Shown here piece after piece: positions 1 through 10,743 of a stretch of 64,000 nucleotides of DNA. The stretch spans positions 46,889,250 through 46,953,249 of the forward strand of contig LS997563.1 in NCBI GenBank assembly GCA_000469685.2, given 5' to 3'. This DNA is from Haemonchus contortus. Taxonomy: Eukaryota > Nematoda > Chromadorea > Rhabditida > Trichostrongylidae. The notes beneath the pieces are model-generated. The model did not search any database. It saw only the letters and a program-made list of their open reading frames with translations, and was not told where the DNA came from. Each line of letters begins with the position of its first letter. The stretch's first letter is position 1. The translations under genes and the position numbers were made by a program.

Positions 1-767
1 GCTACACTGGAAGGTTTGTGGCTCAAAGAAGCGTCACGGTTTCCCTTTGTTTCGATATCAACTGCGACCATACTTATCCAACCGCCAGTAATTTGTATTC
101 ACAAATAATCATATATCATAAAATTGCGTATCATTTCATGTTTAGAAAAGTATTAGTTCAGAAGGATTGGTGATTCATCGATTGATAATAGGTTGATGCG
201 TAATTATTGCAGATTTCCTCACGGCTTCTTTTCTCTCGATATAATTTAAATATTGAATTCGGGATTTAATAAAGATAAATATGTCCAGAAAGTCATCGTA
301 ATATTTGCCACATTATGCTTTATTACTTCGAAAAAGGTTGGAAGGTGGCATAGTCATTAAATGATCCCAGTGAACTTCTCGGCGATGGAATAGTCGCCAA
401 ACCCAAACGAGGAATGGGATCTGCTTCTACGTTCACCCTCTTCACCAACAGAAACTCCTTTGGATTATCACGTCGTCCGTTGAAAAATGGCTGGCGAACA
501 GAACATTTGACGGAATGAATGACTTCATGGCCGACGTCAAGACTTGGATCACCTCAGAGAACCGAAACTTCTTGCCTGTGGAATCCGGCTGCCTAGCAAA
601 TGGGAAGCAGTGCTTGACGTAGATGGTGGATATGTTCCGAAGTAGGTATTTGAACATGTCTTTGCTAAAATTTTCTATCGTTTCTTCAAGCAAAATTTAC
701 CAAAGAAGTCCGCAACAATTACGCTTCAACCCAATATAGAAAGGAAGGAGGGAAGCTCTCCGACTGG
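1..767 (+). mobile_element. Helitron-like repeat, 3' part (entering from left edge)
   Basis: The first ~110 bases match a segment found near 5130-5190 and 40100-40170 (AAGGTTTGT..CTCAA..GAAG, then ACCGCCAGTAAT). The right end, GGAGGGAAGCTCTCCGACTGG followed by T, is the same 3' terminus seen at 5493 and, inverted, at 54011. Between ~130 and ~715 the sequence does not match the other copies, so it is either an insertion or strongly diverged. An 83-codon minus-strand ORF at 442-693 lies in this part and resembles nothing I know. The 5' end is outside the window. Confidence 0.45.
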
Positions 768-1221
768 TCAAATATAGTCATTCAAAATAGGAATAAAAGT
801 ATAAAAAATCAATGGATAGATTAGAAAGCAAAAAATTACTGTTAAAACAGATCCTATTTTCAGAGTTCCGCAGATAGCAGATCTTCTCCAAAGGGAGCTG
901 TAGCAGAAAGTGTGATTGATGTATTGTACACTGTCGTGCAACGAGTTTGGATATTTGCTTGGAGTGTCATTCACGAATTCAGAAAGCTTTACTCAAGTTG
1001 CAGCCTTTCGTTACTAGTTCCAAACTCCGTTCTACTACGTGCATATTGATCTGCCTACTCTTAAAAGCACAGTTCGCCATTATTCTAAAGTACCCTATTC
1101 AATTTGAACAGTGGAAGAATTGGTCGGGAATAGTGCTTCGGTGGCGAAGAAAGCGAGAAAATTCGCCGATTTCACGAAAAAATAAAGCTCTTTAAAACTA
1201 GTGACAACAGGGTTCTTACCG

Positions 1222-1493
1222 GGACCGGTATCTTCTCCCTGAGAACGGCGTCGCGTTCGCCGATCGCGCGCTCGAAAGGAAAGGTTTCGATTTCCAGTGC
1301 CAGGATAGGGTAGCCGCCACGTGTTTGTTTGTTCGGAGATCCAGCACTCGGTTCTACCAGATTACCATGGCGAAAAGGACATGGAAGGACATCTATCGCA
1401 TAATACCTGTTTTCTCTTCGTATAAGGGCTGTGCGATTAAGAGGATTAAGGGTCCAAAAGTTATATCGGCCTAGGACGAGACTGCAACTTTTC
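1222..1493 (-). other. Unrecognised ORF segment with splice-like borders
   Basis: On the minus strand an open frame of about 90 codons runs from an acceptor-like TTGCAG at ~1494 to a good donor-like CCCG|GTAAGAA at ~1222. It is more GC-rich than its surroundings and contains GGYPILALEIETFPFERAI. I do not recognise a family. It lies on the same strand and downstream of the transporter exons but does not look like transporter sequence. It could be an exon, part of a repeat, or chance. Confidence 0.15.
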
Positions 1494-1509
1494 AATCGAG
1501 CAAAGAGCT

Positions 1510-1700
1510 GACGACATCAAGCCAAATCTGTCCAGAAATGCCTTTCGCTGTCGTTATGGATCATGACAATTTAATTTTTTACATGGGTTAATTTGCGGCC
1601 GTTAAAACTCGTATTAGCATACACATGGGAAAATCTTTGAGCCTTTATAACGTCCTATCGACGTTAAAACTTTTGGACATAAAATCTTCATAATTCCAGC
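1510..1700 (+). repeat. Dispersed repeat, copy 1 (pairs with 38640-38835)
   Basis: The stretch ATCAAGCCAAATCTGT..ACATGGGTT..AATCTTTGAGCCTTTATAACG.CCTATC matches 38640-38835 in the same orientation at perhaps 70-75% identity by eye. No ends, inverted repeats or coding potential are visible. Confidence 0.4.
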
Positions 1701-1745
1701 TTCCAATGCTCAAATCTGCTCGCAAGGGTTTAGTTCCTACAAGAT

Positions 1746-1842
1746 ACCTGAAACGAGGTGGTGTGGTAGCACTGCGCATAGAATTCCGAATCGATGTCCG
1801 ATTGAGCAACCAAGCTTTGCGCCCCTCTGAGGTCGGCTGATT
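1746..1842 (-). repeat. Short SINE-like repeat, copy 1
   Basis: On the minus strand it runs from AATCAGCCGACCTCAGAGGG to CACCACCTCGTTTCAGGT and matches the copy at 2614-2722 along its length. It has tRNA-like motifs (TTGCTCAATCGG), but a Pol III A/B pair is not convincing. Sequence beyond the CAGGT end differs from the other copy, which defines that boundary. Confidence 0.45.
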
Positions 1843-2518
1843 GTGTGCTACCAGGAAAGGTGTGAGATTCTATGATATGAAAGGTCCCCAGTTGATTTTT
1901 TGTTTGAGATGCCCATGTAAAATATAAATGCCAGTGGAAAGGTGGCAACTACTACCTTCCTATGAATTCATTCATGAAGGAGCTCCTTTTTTTTCAAATG
2001 TTTTGCTATAAGACCAGCAGCCTAGAGTTCACTAGAGTTCACTGGATAGTGTAATGTTGTGACTAGGAACTCAATTGGAAGACAATCCTTTTATAGTGAA
2101 TACATAAGATTGTGATGCTAATGCTGCTCGGATGAGGGTCAAACTCACAATCACAATTCCAAAACATCGTGTCCATGATAGCAAGTAACCTCCTACAGCG
2201 ACAAACATTTCATTACTTCAGCTACATAAATTTTAAGATGAACTATCATGAGTGAAATCTATTTACTTATTAATAATCATTATCCATGCTCATTTATTAT
2301 TTGTTTGTTGACTTATCTATCTATATATTTATTCAGAGTTATTCGGGACAAAAAATCCAAAGTAACTAACTCACTATATGATTTACAAAAACAAAAGAGG
2401 TTCTGGTACGCCATGTGAATTAAAGATAAAACAAATGAGACGATTACGTGGATCAAATCTAAGAAAAATTTTACCACCGAACCATAATAATTCAAATAAA
2501 ACTTCCGGAACAACTCAC

Positions 2519-3286
2519 CGTTGCATCATTTTACACCATACTTTACCTAATTGATAGCCAGTGTATTCGAAAATTGCTGCAATGGAAACCATGAATATAA
2601 TACCGCCAAGGAGACCTGAAACGAGGTGGTGTACTAGCATCTGCGCACTGTTCAAGTTCGAACTCCGGATCGATATCCGACTAAGCCAACCAAGCTTTCC
2701 GCCCCTCTGAGGTCGGCTAATTGGTTTCAGAGGAGAGATAAAAGCACTGACTTGTACATCGGACGGCCACAGCAACTCATTGTATTGGCCACATACGCAT
2801 TCAATATGTCACTTTGATTTGTATGGTAGTCGAATGCCTAAGCGCATCCCTCAGAGGAGACTGATTAACGTCCAAAACGTTATCCCTTTTGTGGTGAATC
2901 GAATTGCTTTGAAAGGATGGGAACCTTGCATTTTGTATCGACTAGCCCCCTTCATCATTGGATAGGCATTCGTCCAAAAATTAGAGAAACTCTGAACAAA
3001 AGTCGAAAGCATGGTTATCTGGAACGGGAACTGTCAATGCCTAAACGTGATTCACATCTCAACATATTCCAATGTGACTTCACCATGTTTCACCATCGTT
3101 CTAATTAATTCGGCTGTTAGTAAGCTAAAGTAGACACACAGTGAATGAAGAAAAACACAAAAAATTTGATAATGACGAACCCGATTGTTTGAAGGCCACC
3201 GGCATGGCAACGACTCCACCCCCGACCATGTCAGCGACAATGAATATCGCAGTTACAATCCATCCCAACTTCTTTTCTGCTGCCAT
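2519..3286 (-). CDS. Aa_trans (AAAP) amino-acid transporter, first two coding exons
   Basis: The product would be a multi-pass membrane protein of the amino acid/auxin permease family, moving amino acids or related small molecules across a membrane. Exon 1 (3286-3181) starts at ATG and encodes 35 codons plus one base, with the first membrane segment and the motif [17 protein letters not shown]. Exon 2 (2615-2519) encodes [20 protein letters not shown] followed by [11 protein letters not shown], the second segment of this family. The exons join in phase (G|GT gives Gly), and exon 2 ends at a strong donor, CG|GTGAGT. Only ~69 of the usual 400-500 residues are visible. I found no further exons toward the left edge, so the rest lies outside the window or the gene is broken. 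Start choice: a TTTTTCAG acceptor ends at 3292, five bases before the ATG, and the family motif begins eight residues later. Confidence 0.62.
2614..2722 (-). repeat. SINE-like repeat in the transporter intron, copy 2
   Basis: This is the same repeat as 1746-1842. On the minus strand it carries TTGGCTTAGTCGG (A-box-like) and GGAGTTCGAAC (B-box-like), but only ~10 bases separate them, too few for a working Pol III promoter. Its end CCTCGTTTCAG coincides with the 3' splice site of transporter exon 2, which starts at 2615. Confidence 0.45.
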
Positions 3287-3287
3287 A

Positions 3288-3299
3288 GGTGCTGAAAAA
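3288..3299 (-). promoter_or_regulatory. Candidate trans-splice acceptor before the transporter ATG
   Basis: The minus strand reads TTTTTCAG ending at 3292, then CACCT, then ATG at 3286. A TTTCAG acceptor a few bases before the start codon is the usual spliced-leader site in nematodes. It could instead be the 3' end of an ordinary intron behind an upstream exon. Confidence 0.4.
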
Positions 3300-3368
3300 T
3301 CATAGAATTATGAGGAGCCTTTCGAAATCACCCGCAGAAGAAGTATTCTTTCTCAAAATAAAATTATT

Positions 3369-3410
3369 ACCTTGGTACAAGAACGCCAAAAGCCGTTCTT
3401 GTACCAAGGT
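3369..3410. repeat. Perfect 17 bp inverted repeat (8-base loop)
   Basis: ACCTTGGTACAAGAACG (3369-3385) is followed after eight bases by its exact reverse complement (3394-3410). It lies just upstream of the transporter start on the opposite side. Function is unknown. Confidence 0.8.
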
Positions 3411-4511
3411 GAGGAGTTCGATGAGGGTGAGGAATGTCTATTTCGAGGAAATGAAGGATTGCGCGTTGGAATCGAAATTAATGGTGCCATAGAAGCCTAG
3501 AAAAAAAAGGTCGAAATTATAAGTGACTCTCTATTATCCACCTAACGATACGCCATTCTTTTCGAATTTTGATAAGAAGGCTTCTCGTTTGCCTTTTTCT
3601 ATTGTAAACCTTATCGGACGAAACGAGTCAGAGGAATCTAGGAAAGTTAGGTCAAGTAAAGTCAAAGGGTAGGAGGTTCAATAACCGCCACTCACTCAAC
3701 CTCTCAACTTCACTCCCCACATGACAATAACTAGCTGATGACTTCTTGCGTGAACGGCATTTTAAATGTTGAAGGAATGACTACCCTTGATTGGGCATTG
3801 AATAGTTCCTAAAGCTCAAATTCTGTCCCCTTTGACTACGGTATGATGGTCAAACTATAAAAACAAAAATGTTCACGCACATAAGGCTTTGCGTGATGAA
3901 AATACCGCGGAGAAAAGCAAGGTTTTCCATGAGGAAGCTTGGGGCACACTCTACGCTGTGTAACGAGGATGTAGCAACTTACCGATTGAGTCAAAGAACA
4001 ACAAGACCGCTCCCGGTCAGGTCAAGTGATTCGATCGACAGGTTTCCACTGATACAGCTAGGTGAAGGAATTCACAGTTATCAGGTAAGGTAAGAGAGTT
4101 GACCAACATACAAGGCCGACACTGTACAATGTGAACGGGACAAAATTATTGCTTATGTGGGCGGCAACCATACAAGCAACTGGTTCGTACAACCAACAGA
4201 CCATGTGGATCACAACTCAATGTTCATTGTCACAGGATGTGTAAGCCTATGCTTTTCATAAGCACGAATTTACGGGTGTGCGAACTTCCGTACAACTGAG
4301 ATCACTTCGTACCTCGCTGCGAAATGATCTTGATTAGTATCAAAACATCAAGATCTTTATTAGGTTTGAAGAGGTCACGACCTTTATTCTGTCTGCATAT
4401 ATGTATAATCCAGTGTATAATCCATATGATGACCACTATACGTACTCTAAGCACACATGTGTATAAATTATATGAATATATGACTAACCACGAGTCTGTT
4501 AGTGGATTGAA
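3411..4511. other. Intergenic, nothing recognised
   Basis: I see no gene, transposon end or tandem array here. The 74-codon ORF at 3869-4093 has no recognisable content. The stretch from ~4300 may be an older part of the neighbouring Helitron-like repeat. Confidence 0.4.
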
Positions 4512-5493
4512 TCTTACTTTATGTAATTCGCTAGGCGTGTCTCTTGGTCTGTCGGTGTTTGTGTGTGTCTGTGTGTCGGTGTGTGTGTTTGAGCGGAAAT
4601 TCATAACTACATTCCTCTGGGCCTGTAGCGTTCAAATTTGGTAGTAGTATAGGCGACAGGATGGAAACAATCACGGCAGGTAGCAAAAGCAGATTCCACC
4701 CACGAAGCGGGGTTTGCGCGAAATAAATGGTTGAGCAGAAATTCATAATTCCTGCCCTGTGTACATAAACAGTTCAAATTTTGTATGACTACAGCTTTTC
4801 GTATTGACTGGAAGTTCGGCATTTTGTTAAGTGATGTGGGATAGGACGGGATTGAAGGTACTCGGTGACAGGAAACGATGACAATAGATAAGAGAAGATA
4901 AGGAGTCTAAGAGAGCGCGAGCCACCTTCCAGTCAAAATGCTCACGCATTCGGTATTTACGGTGCTGCTTTGACAGCTCAGTATGTTTCATTCAATAAGA
5001 GGGATGTTAGAGTAAGGTGGAAGAGTGAATGGTAAGTGCAGCGATAGGGACCTATTAGCGGAACTACGGTAAGCAGATGAGTATTTTGTTCTTTTCTTGC
5101 TATTCGCTTACGACCGCTACCCAGCAAGGTTTGCAACCCAATGAAGGATCCTCTTTGTTCGGCATCCTCTGCGACAAAACTAACCGACCGCCAGTACTCT
5201 GAAATTTTCAATTGACAATATCTCTGTAATGAAAAAGATTCATTGAAAAGACATCTGATAATGGTGCTATCATAACTTTGCGAGTACCACCCGAAGCTTT
5301 GGTTACCTAGTGGTTGAATCTTCAATGGGCATTTATTTTTTAGAAATTACACTAAGCACAATATGCACTGCCCTGTTGGTCCTGTGCCAGACTTATGTAC
5401 AGAAATAATATTCGTTCCAAAGAAGGAGGAGAAAGTTAGCTGATAACTACAACTTCGTCGAAGAAGGAGGGAAGCCCGTGGCGAACCGAGTGG
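4512..5493 (+). mobile_element. Helitron-like non-autonomous element, near-complete (~980 bp)
   Basis: The 5' end reads TCTTACTTTATGTAATTC, then a GTGTGTCTGTGTGTCGG tract. The 3' end is AAGAAGGAGGGAAGCCCGTG, GCGAACCGAGTGG and a T. Almost the whole length aligns with the inverted copy at 54011-54790, including blocks around GATGTGGGATA, CGGTATTTACGG and GCGATAGGGACC. The terminal hairpin (GCCTGGC/GCCAGGC in the better copy) has decayed here to GCCCGTGGC. No long ORF and no terminal inverted repeats are present, as expected for a Helitron rather than a DDE transposon. Family assignment rests on the combined 5' and 3' ends. Confidence 0.55.
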
Positions 5494-5682
5494 TTATTAG
5501 AACAGTACAGTACATACTACTGATTAAGACTACTACAAATACCATGAAAAATAAACGCAAGCTAATATACATATACGAAACCACACTACAATCTTATGTC
5601 AGGTACAAACCTGCTCTCACTCACATCGGGGCCATCCAATCGTCTCAACCTGCTCGTGGTACTGCTGCGTCTAGGTCCACCC

Positions 5683-5999
5683 TTAACTGCTAGCTAATTC
5701 TCCAGATCTTCCTTGCGTCATGAGGTTGCCTGCGAGAGCAAAAGCACCAACAGTAAATGACAATAGTGAGGTGCTCCGGAGTCCGCCGGAGCTGCCACCG
5801 GCAGTGGTGAAGACGAGTGCGCACAAAAAGCGAAGCACGACCAGGCTCCGACGACGGCTACGAGACGACGAATGAATGCTGCAGTCATCGCATAATGACA
5901 TAAGCTGGTTAGAGTACTTGGCCAAGCATGGTCACGTGGCGTCCCCTCCTCTCTGCAGCAGACTGCACCTTTCCGGCGGGATCAAGGAGGGGGGGGGGG
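5683..5999 (-). other. GC-rich stretch with an 80-codon ORF, unrecognised
   Basis: On the minus strand an ORF (5683-5925) starts MAKYSNQLMSLCDDC and contains a hydrophobic run LVVLRFLCALVFTTAGG that could be a signal or membrane segment. It is followed by a Ser/Gly-rich part. Upstream at 5989-5999 there is an 11-base G run. The segment is clearly more GC-rich than its neighbours. It may be a small exon or chance. Confidence 0.15.
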
Positions 6000-6083
6000 C
6001 GACACGCCGAGTGTATTATAAAGTCCAACGGAAGGCACGACGGCGTCGATAGCTACGTTATGCTACAATCGATAAGTAGGCAC

Positions 6084-6310
6084 TCTATATATAACGCGCT
6101 TATTGTATCTGTTGGTTTGGCGGCGCGTTTGTATTTGTGTTTTTGTGGGTGTATGTTTAAGGATGTTTGTTCGTGTGTGCGTTTTTTGTTCGTGCGTCGG
6201 TGTATGCCGGTGAGTGGGCCTGACCGGAAATTCGTAGCACCCATCTCCATGAACCTATAGCGTTCAAAATTTGGAAGCGACCATGCGCCCTGGGCAGAAA
6301 CACTGGTGTT
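6084..6310 (+). mobile_element. Helitron-like repeat, 5' fragment
   Basis: It begins TCTATATATAACGCG, then has a T/G-rich tract with GTGTATG and GTGCGTCGGTGTATG units. It ends with CCGGAAATTCGTAGC and GAACCTATAGCGTTCAAA, which parallel GCGGAAATTCATAAC and GGCCTGTAGCGTTCAAA in the copy at 4512. The 3' terminus was not found. Confidence 0.45.
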
Positions 6311-6676
6311 AGGCTGCTTGAGTAAACCTCGATCACGTAGGGCAGAGGCCGCGCGAAGTGAGGTTCAACAGACCACAAATGAGCAGCGAGGGTTTGATAA
6401 GTAGTGTACGGGATAACTCATTCTTCAAATACATATGACTTGAGCTGCAACCCACAGTTTGAGCAGAAATACCGCGTTCTGACTGAAAATACATGTCTGA
6501 ATTGATAGCAAAGTCAAGAACACAGCGCTCTTTAATAGGTTGGTCGGAAATGACCATTCCTTCTGGAAAGCCTCTTAGATCATGCACCTTTGAGCAATGC
6601 TTTCAGACAAAAAACTTTCACGTATGTAGGGATTTACGCTATGGGGATATTGGTCGATACCTCGATTTGATACATA

Positions 6677-7198
6677 CGGTAGCGTTTGGAAATCTCGGCC
6701 GAATGCTTTTCCAGTCGTACTTTTCAGTCGCAACTCCTCTCCTGCTTAATCTAATCATAACAGATTTCAATATGTATAGCATGGATGTCTTGTGAATATT
6801 TACCACTATTGACCTACAATCTGATCATGTTCCAGTTATCCCAAAGAGCTTGAACTCAAAATTAATTGGAAATACGGACACTGGTTTTTCTGGGATTACT
6901 TTCTTTCTTGCCATGTCTATGTAAATTGTACGAGCGCTAATGCCGAACACAGTGAAGGAGAAAAACGCACATAAGATGGAGTAATTGCAAACGTGGCCAA
7001 CTTTGCTTTCAGCGAAGTCTACTACCACAACAAGTACCTTTCTCCGTTATACAGATATTGATGCTTTGCAGGCAACTAGTGTTGAATAGTGTGAAATATG
7101 CTTCACTTTAACATATCAAAATTTCGAGCGATTTGCTTCACTAAGAAAAAAGTTACGGGCGAAAAAGCGCTTTGGCCGGAGACTTTCGAGCGCTACAC
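6677..7198 (-). mobile_element. Tc1-type MITE, oldest of four copies
   Basis: The interior aligns with the MITEs at 55824, 56728 and 60424, for example CCTACAATCTGATCATGTTCC and GAACACAGTGAAGGAGAAAA. The ends are decayed: CGGTAGCGTTTGG on the left and GAGCGCTACAC on the right, against CAGTAGCGCT in the fresh copies. A TA precedes the left end. Orientation is opposite to the copies at 55824 and 60424. Confidence 0.7.
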
Positions 7199-8109
7199 AA
7201 TAATCTGATGTTTAGTTGTGCGGTTATTGACAATTTCGTTCCTCTGAAAGTACAGTGATCAAATTCCAAGGAAGTTGAAGTAATGTGGTGAGAATAGAGC
7301 TGTAACTGCGGTAATCGAAAACTCTACCGATTTTGGCCAGCGTCGATTTGGACTACTCGGCATGGGGTTGCTCACAATTATTCACTTTTTCAAGCCGAAA
7401 AGTAAAGAGGAGTGACTGAAGTGAGTAAGGTATTTCAACATTGAATATAGGAAGGAAGAGAGCCTGATGTAGGCATGGCGATGCAACCTGTGTTCCATGA
7501 GAGCAGCCGTATATATTTTGGCACATATTTGTTAGTTAGTGATCTTGCAAAGAATTGCAATTTGTAGCGATGTGACTTTTGAATGATTTTTCCAGCTTCT
7601 CCAAAAGCAACAGTATCAGGAAACTGTAGTGCTAGGTAATCAATTTAGAGGAAATTTATAGACCTTTTAGCACGGATAACTCAATCCTATTTTTCTTCAA
7701 AATGTACCCTTGACACGAAAATATCTGCAGATGATATTGCTATAGTTTCAACGCTTCTGCTTTGTACATTGTTTCGATGAATTCGAAGAATCCATCGCTT
7801 AACATGAGTCAATGAAAGTTTTAGCTTTCTCAGGAAAAGATCGTCCTGACCTTCATATAAAGACGAAGAATTGATGCTTTTCATACTTTTCACTTTTCGC
7901 TCGGTAGGGTTTTTCTAGAAACTAGTGGAAGAAGTTCTGCGCTGTAAGTGTGCTGCTGTAAGTTCTACTTATGGAGCGATCGACTCGAAAAATGGAGAGT
8001 ACAGGTTAGCTAGACTTAGCAGACTCGGAAACGTAACTAAATTATTGTAAGTGATTGATTGAGAAGATTTATAAGATGACGTACATGAAGAACAGCATTC
8101 ATCGCTTCC
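7199..8109. other. Intergenic, nothing recognised
   Basis: No coding exon, transposon end or repeat array could be recognised. A 68-codon minus ORF at 7687-7893 has no identifiable content. Confidence 0.4.
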
Positions 8110-8790
8110 GCAGGGGTATGAACTCGTGGTATGTATTCAAAAATTCACGCGAATACCGCGAACTCGCGCCTTTTTCGTCCTTTCTCCATAAATCGGTTCA
8201 GATTGGAGTAACCCAAAGACTAAAATTCTCACCGAACTCACCTCATCGAGCTCTATAAGCTGATACCCTGAAGTGTTGAAAGCTCCGTTTTGGATTGCGT
8301 CACGCACTTGACTTCCATTTGAAAAGCAAATACATGCTTGTGGGGTGCACGCTTGAGTGCTTGTAGGGGCCTATCGGTCCCTTAGGATAGAGCGTTCAGA
8401 ATTTTTTTCAGAGTGCGCCACGTACTCGACTTTACTCAGTAGAGTTTGAAAGTGATTGATCGGTTTGGTTCAGTCACCATCGTTCATGTCTAATGTAAAG
8501 GCTGTAGATGACTGCATCTACATCATTCATCTACAGGCTCTAAACTCAACACTCCTCCTTACAGGTTCCATTGAGAATATGATACCATTTAACGGCAGGA
8601 TAATTAAGCCGATTTCTTTTAACATTGCCAAAGTCTGGAAGATTTATTACTGCAGACAACTCTTTGTTGTCTGTAAGACTGTTATGTTACACCTTATCAT
8701 AGATCAAAATCTCTCTATTGGTATGGCCTCAAACTTCAAACTCTTTCTGCAGCTAAGTTGTACGCTGTTCGCAGGCGGCGGGTAACTGAA
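8110..8790 (+). repeat. Dispersed ~700 bp repeat, copy 1 (inverted partner at 19080)
   Basis: The segment matches the reverse complement of 19080-19830 over its length, for example AATTCACGCGAATACCGCGAA, GCATCTAC, ATCGTTCATGTCTAAT and CACCTTATCATAGATCAAAA. Both copies carry an ORF fragment sharing PSFMSN, AVDDCIY and VHLIIDQNLS-like strings (HLIIDQNLSI here), so the family may once have been coding. A conserved hairpin (CTGTAGAT..ATCTACAT) lies near 8500. The class is unknown. Confidence 0.6.
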
Positions 8791-8982
8791 GGCGGTTCTG
8801 AATAATGACTACTCCAGTGAGGAGCTGAGTTTACAGGTGGGTGGGCGCTGTATTGACGGGAAGTTGGAGCAGGAGAGTTAGTGAGAAGGTAGGCGAGTGT
8901 AAATAAGTCTATTTGAACGGGAGATAAGATCTGCAGGAGGCGCGGCACTGTAGGAGAACGCGCATGGGGAACGAACGCCCGA

Positions 8983-9780
8983 TCCTTACTATATATAAAC
9001 CACATCCTTGGTGTGTCTGTTTGTCTGTTTGTCTGTTTGTTTGTTTGTCCGTCACGAAATTCGGTATCATCTTAAGAAGCGCGTGGAGAGATCGGGACAA
9101 GTTCGAGATAGGTGGAGCCTGAGACAAGATTAACAGAGCACATATGAGCTCTGCGGAGCCACGCCCACGGGGGGCGGGGCAAGCGCCGGAATGGGCGGTG
9201 CCTTGAAAGAAACATCTTATTTTAGCTTCGAAAAACTCCAGACACCGGGAAAAAGTGTTCAAAGTTCAGGATCGGGTCAACAAACTCGACGGGGGAGACC
9301 CACGTGCTGTGGGCGGAGCTTTCTAAAAATGGGCGGTACTTTCCAGATGTGTTCATAACTCGGTTCAATTGAGGCGCAGAGGCCAGCAAAAAAAATAAAA
9401 AGAGAGAGCGGGGACTCATGCGTGCTGGGCATGGGTAAATTTAGCGAAGCTCCGCCCACGGTGGGCGGGGCGTGCGTTAAGGTGAAAGCAACTTTTCAAA
9501 AATGAGTGTAACTTTGTTCGGAAACGTTCTAGAATGCGGGAAAAAAGTGGTTGGTGGTCATGGAACAAATGTGGCCAAACCCTCGAAGTGGGCGGGGCTG
9601 GCACCAAAGTGGGCGGAGCTTAGATCAAAAATGTATAACTCTATTCAGAAACGTTCTGGGATGCGGCAAAAAGGTATTAAGGTGCATAAGAACAAATGTG
9701 GTCAAATCCCAGAAGTGGGCGGGGCTGGCACCAAAGTGGGCGGAGCTTTGCTCAAAAATGTATAACTCTATTCAGAAACG
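8983..9780 (+). repeat. GC-box Helitron-like repeat, tandem unit 1
   Basis: It starts TCCTTACTATATATAAACC, then GGTGTGTCTGTTTGTCTG and CACGAAATTCGGTATC. From ~9100 it carries many GTGGGCGGAGCT/GGGCGGGGC motifs. The 794 bases 8987-9780 recur as 9781-10574 with no difference that I could see. Short ORFs are duplicated with it and do not look like genes. Confidence 0.8.
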
Positions 9781-10574
9781 TACTATATATAAACCACATC
9801 CTTGGTGTGTCTGTTTGTCTGTTTGTCTGTTTGTTTGTTTGTCCGTCACGAAATTCGGTATCATCTTAAGAAGCGCGTGGAGAGATCGGGACAAGTTCGA
9901 GATAGGTGGAGCCTGAGACAAGATTAACAGAGCACATATGAGCTCTGCGGAGCCACGCCCACGGGGGGCGGGGCAAGCGCCGGAATGGGCGGTGCCTTGA
10001 AAGAAACATCTTATTTTAGCTTCGAAAAACTCCAGACACCGGGAAAAAGTGTTCAAAGTTCAGGATCGGGTCAACAAACTCGACGGGGGAGACCCACGTG
10101 CTGTGGGCGGAGCTTTCTAAAAATGGGCGGTACTTTCCAGATGTGTTCATAACTCGGTTCAATTGAGGCGCAGAGGCCAGCAAAAAAAATAAAAAGAGAG
10201 AGCGGGGACTCATGCGTGCTGGGCATGGGTAAATTTAGCGAAGCTCCGCCCACGGTGGGCGGGGCGTGCGTTAAGGTGAAAGCAACTTTTCAAAAATGAG
10301 TGTAACTTTGTTCGGAAACGTTCTAGAATGCGGGAAAAAAGTGGTTGGTGGTCATGGAACAAATGTGGCCAAACCCTCGAAGTGGGCGGGGCTGGCACCA
10401 AAGTGGGCGGAGCTTAGATCAAAAATGTATAACTCTATTCAGAAACGTTCTGGGATGCGGCAAAAAGGTATTAAGGTGCATAAGAACAAATGTGGTCAAA
10501 TCCCAGAAGTGGGCGGGGCTGGCACCAAAGTGGGCGGAGCTTTGCTCAAAAATGTATAACTCTATTCAGAAACG
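9781..10574 (+). repeat. GC-box repeat, tandem unit 2 (794 bp period)
   Basis: This is an apparently identical second copy of 8987-9780. The junction is CAGAAACG|TACTATATAT, without the TCCT that precedes the first copy, so it is a tandem duplication rather than two insertions. After 10574 the array sequence carries on (TTCTGGGATGCGGC) to ~10709. Confidence 0.85.
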
Positions 10575-10743
10575 TTCTGGGATGCGGCAAAAAGGTATGA
10601 AGGTGTAAAAGAACAAATGTGGCCGAATCCCTGAAGTGGGCGGGGTTGGCACTAAAGTGGGCGGGGCTTAGATCAAAAATTTATATCTCACTTCAGCAAC
10701 GTTCTGGAATCTCTCTATATATAATCCACAAGTTTGGTGTCTC

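Noticed and set aside
1222..1493. Third exon of the amino-acid transporter
   Set aside because: Borders look like splice sites, but the peptide has no membrane segment or family motif and the phase could not be shown to fit.
1650..1745. Transporter exon directly after the repeat copy at 1746
   Set aside because: The frame stays open for ~33 codons after CAGG but the peptide (YLVGTKPLRADLS) does not resemble the family, and this DNA belongs to a dispersed repeat.
2614..2722. Pol III promoter in the intronic repeat
   Set aside because: A-box-like and B-box-like motifs are only ~10 bases apart, and the second copy has lost the B-box match.
4555..4605. Simple GTGTCT/GTGTCGG microsatellite at 4555 and the mirror at 54710 and 57880
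   Set aside because: Not an independent array. It is the conserved T/G tract after the 5' end of the Helitron-like elements.
8909..10608. Duplicated ORFs (87, 94/117, 60-65 codons) identical in two places
   Set aside because: They lie in overlapping frames of a duplicated GC-box repeat and have no protein-like domain. The identity comes from the 794 bp duplication.
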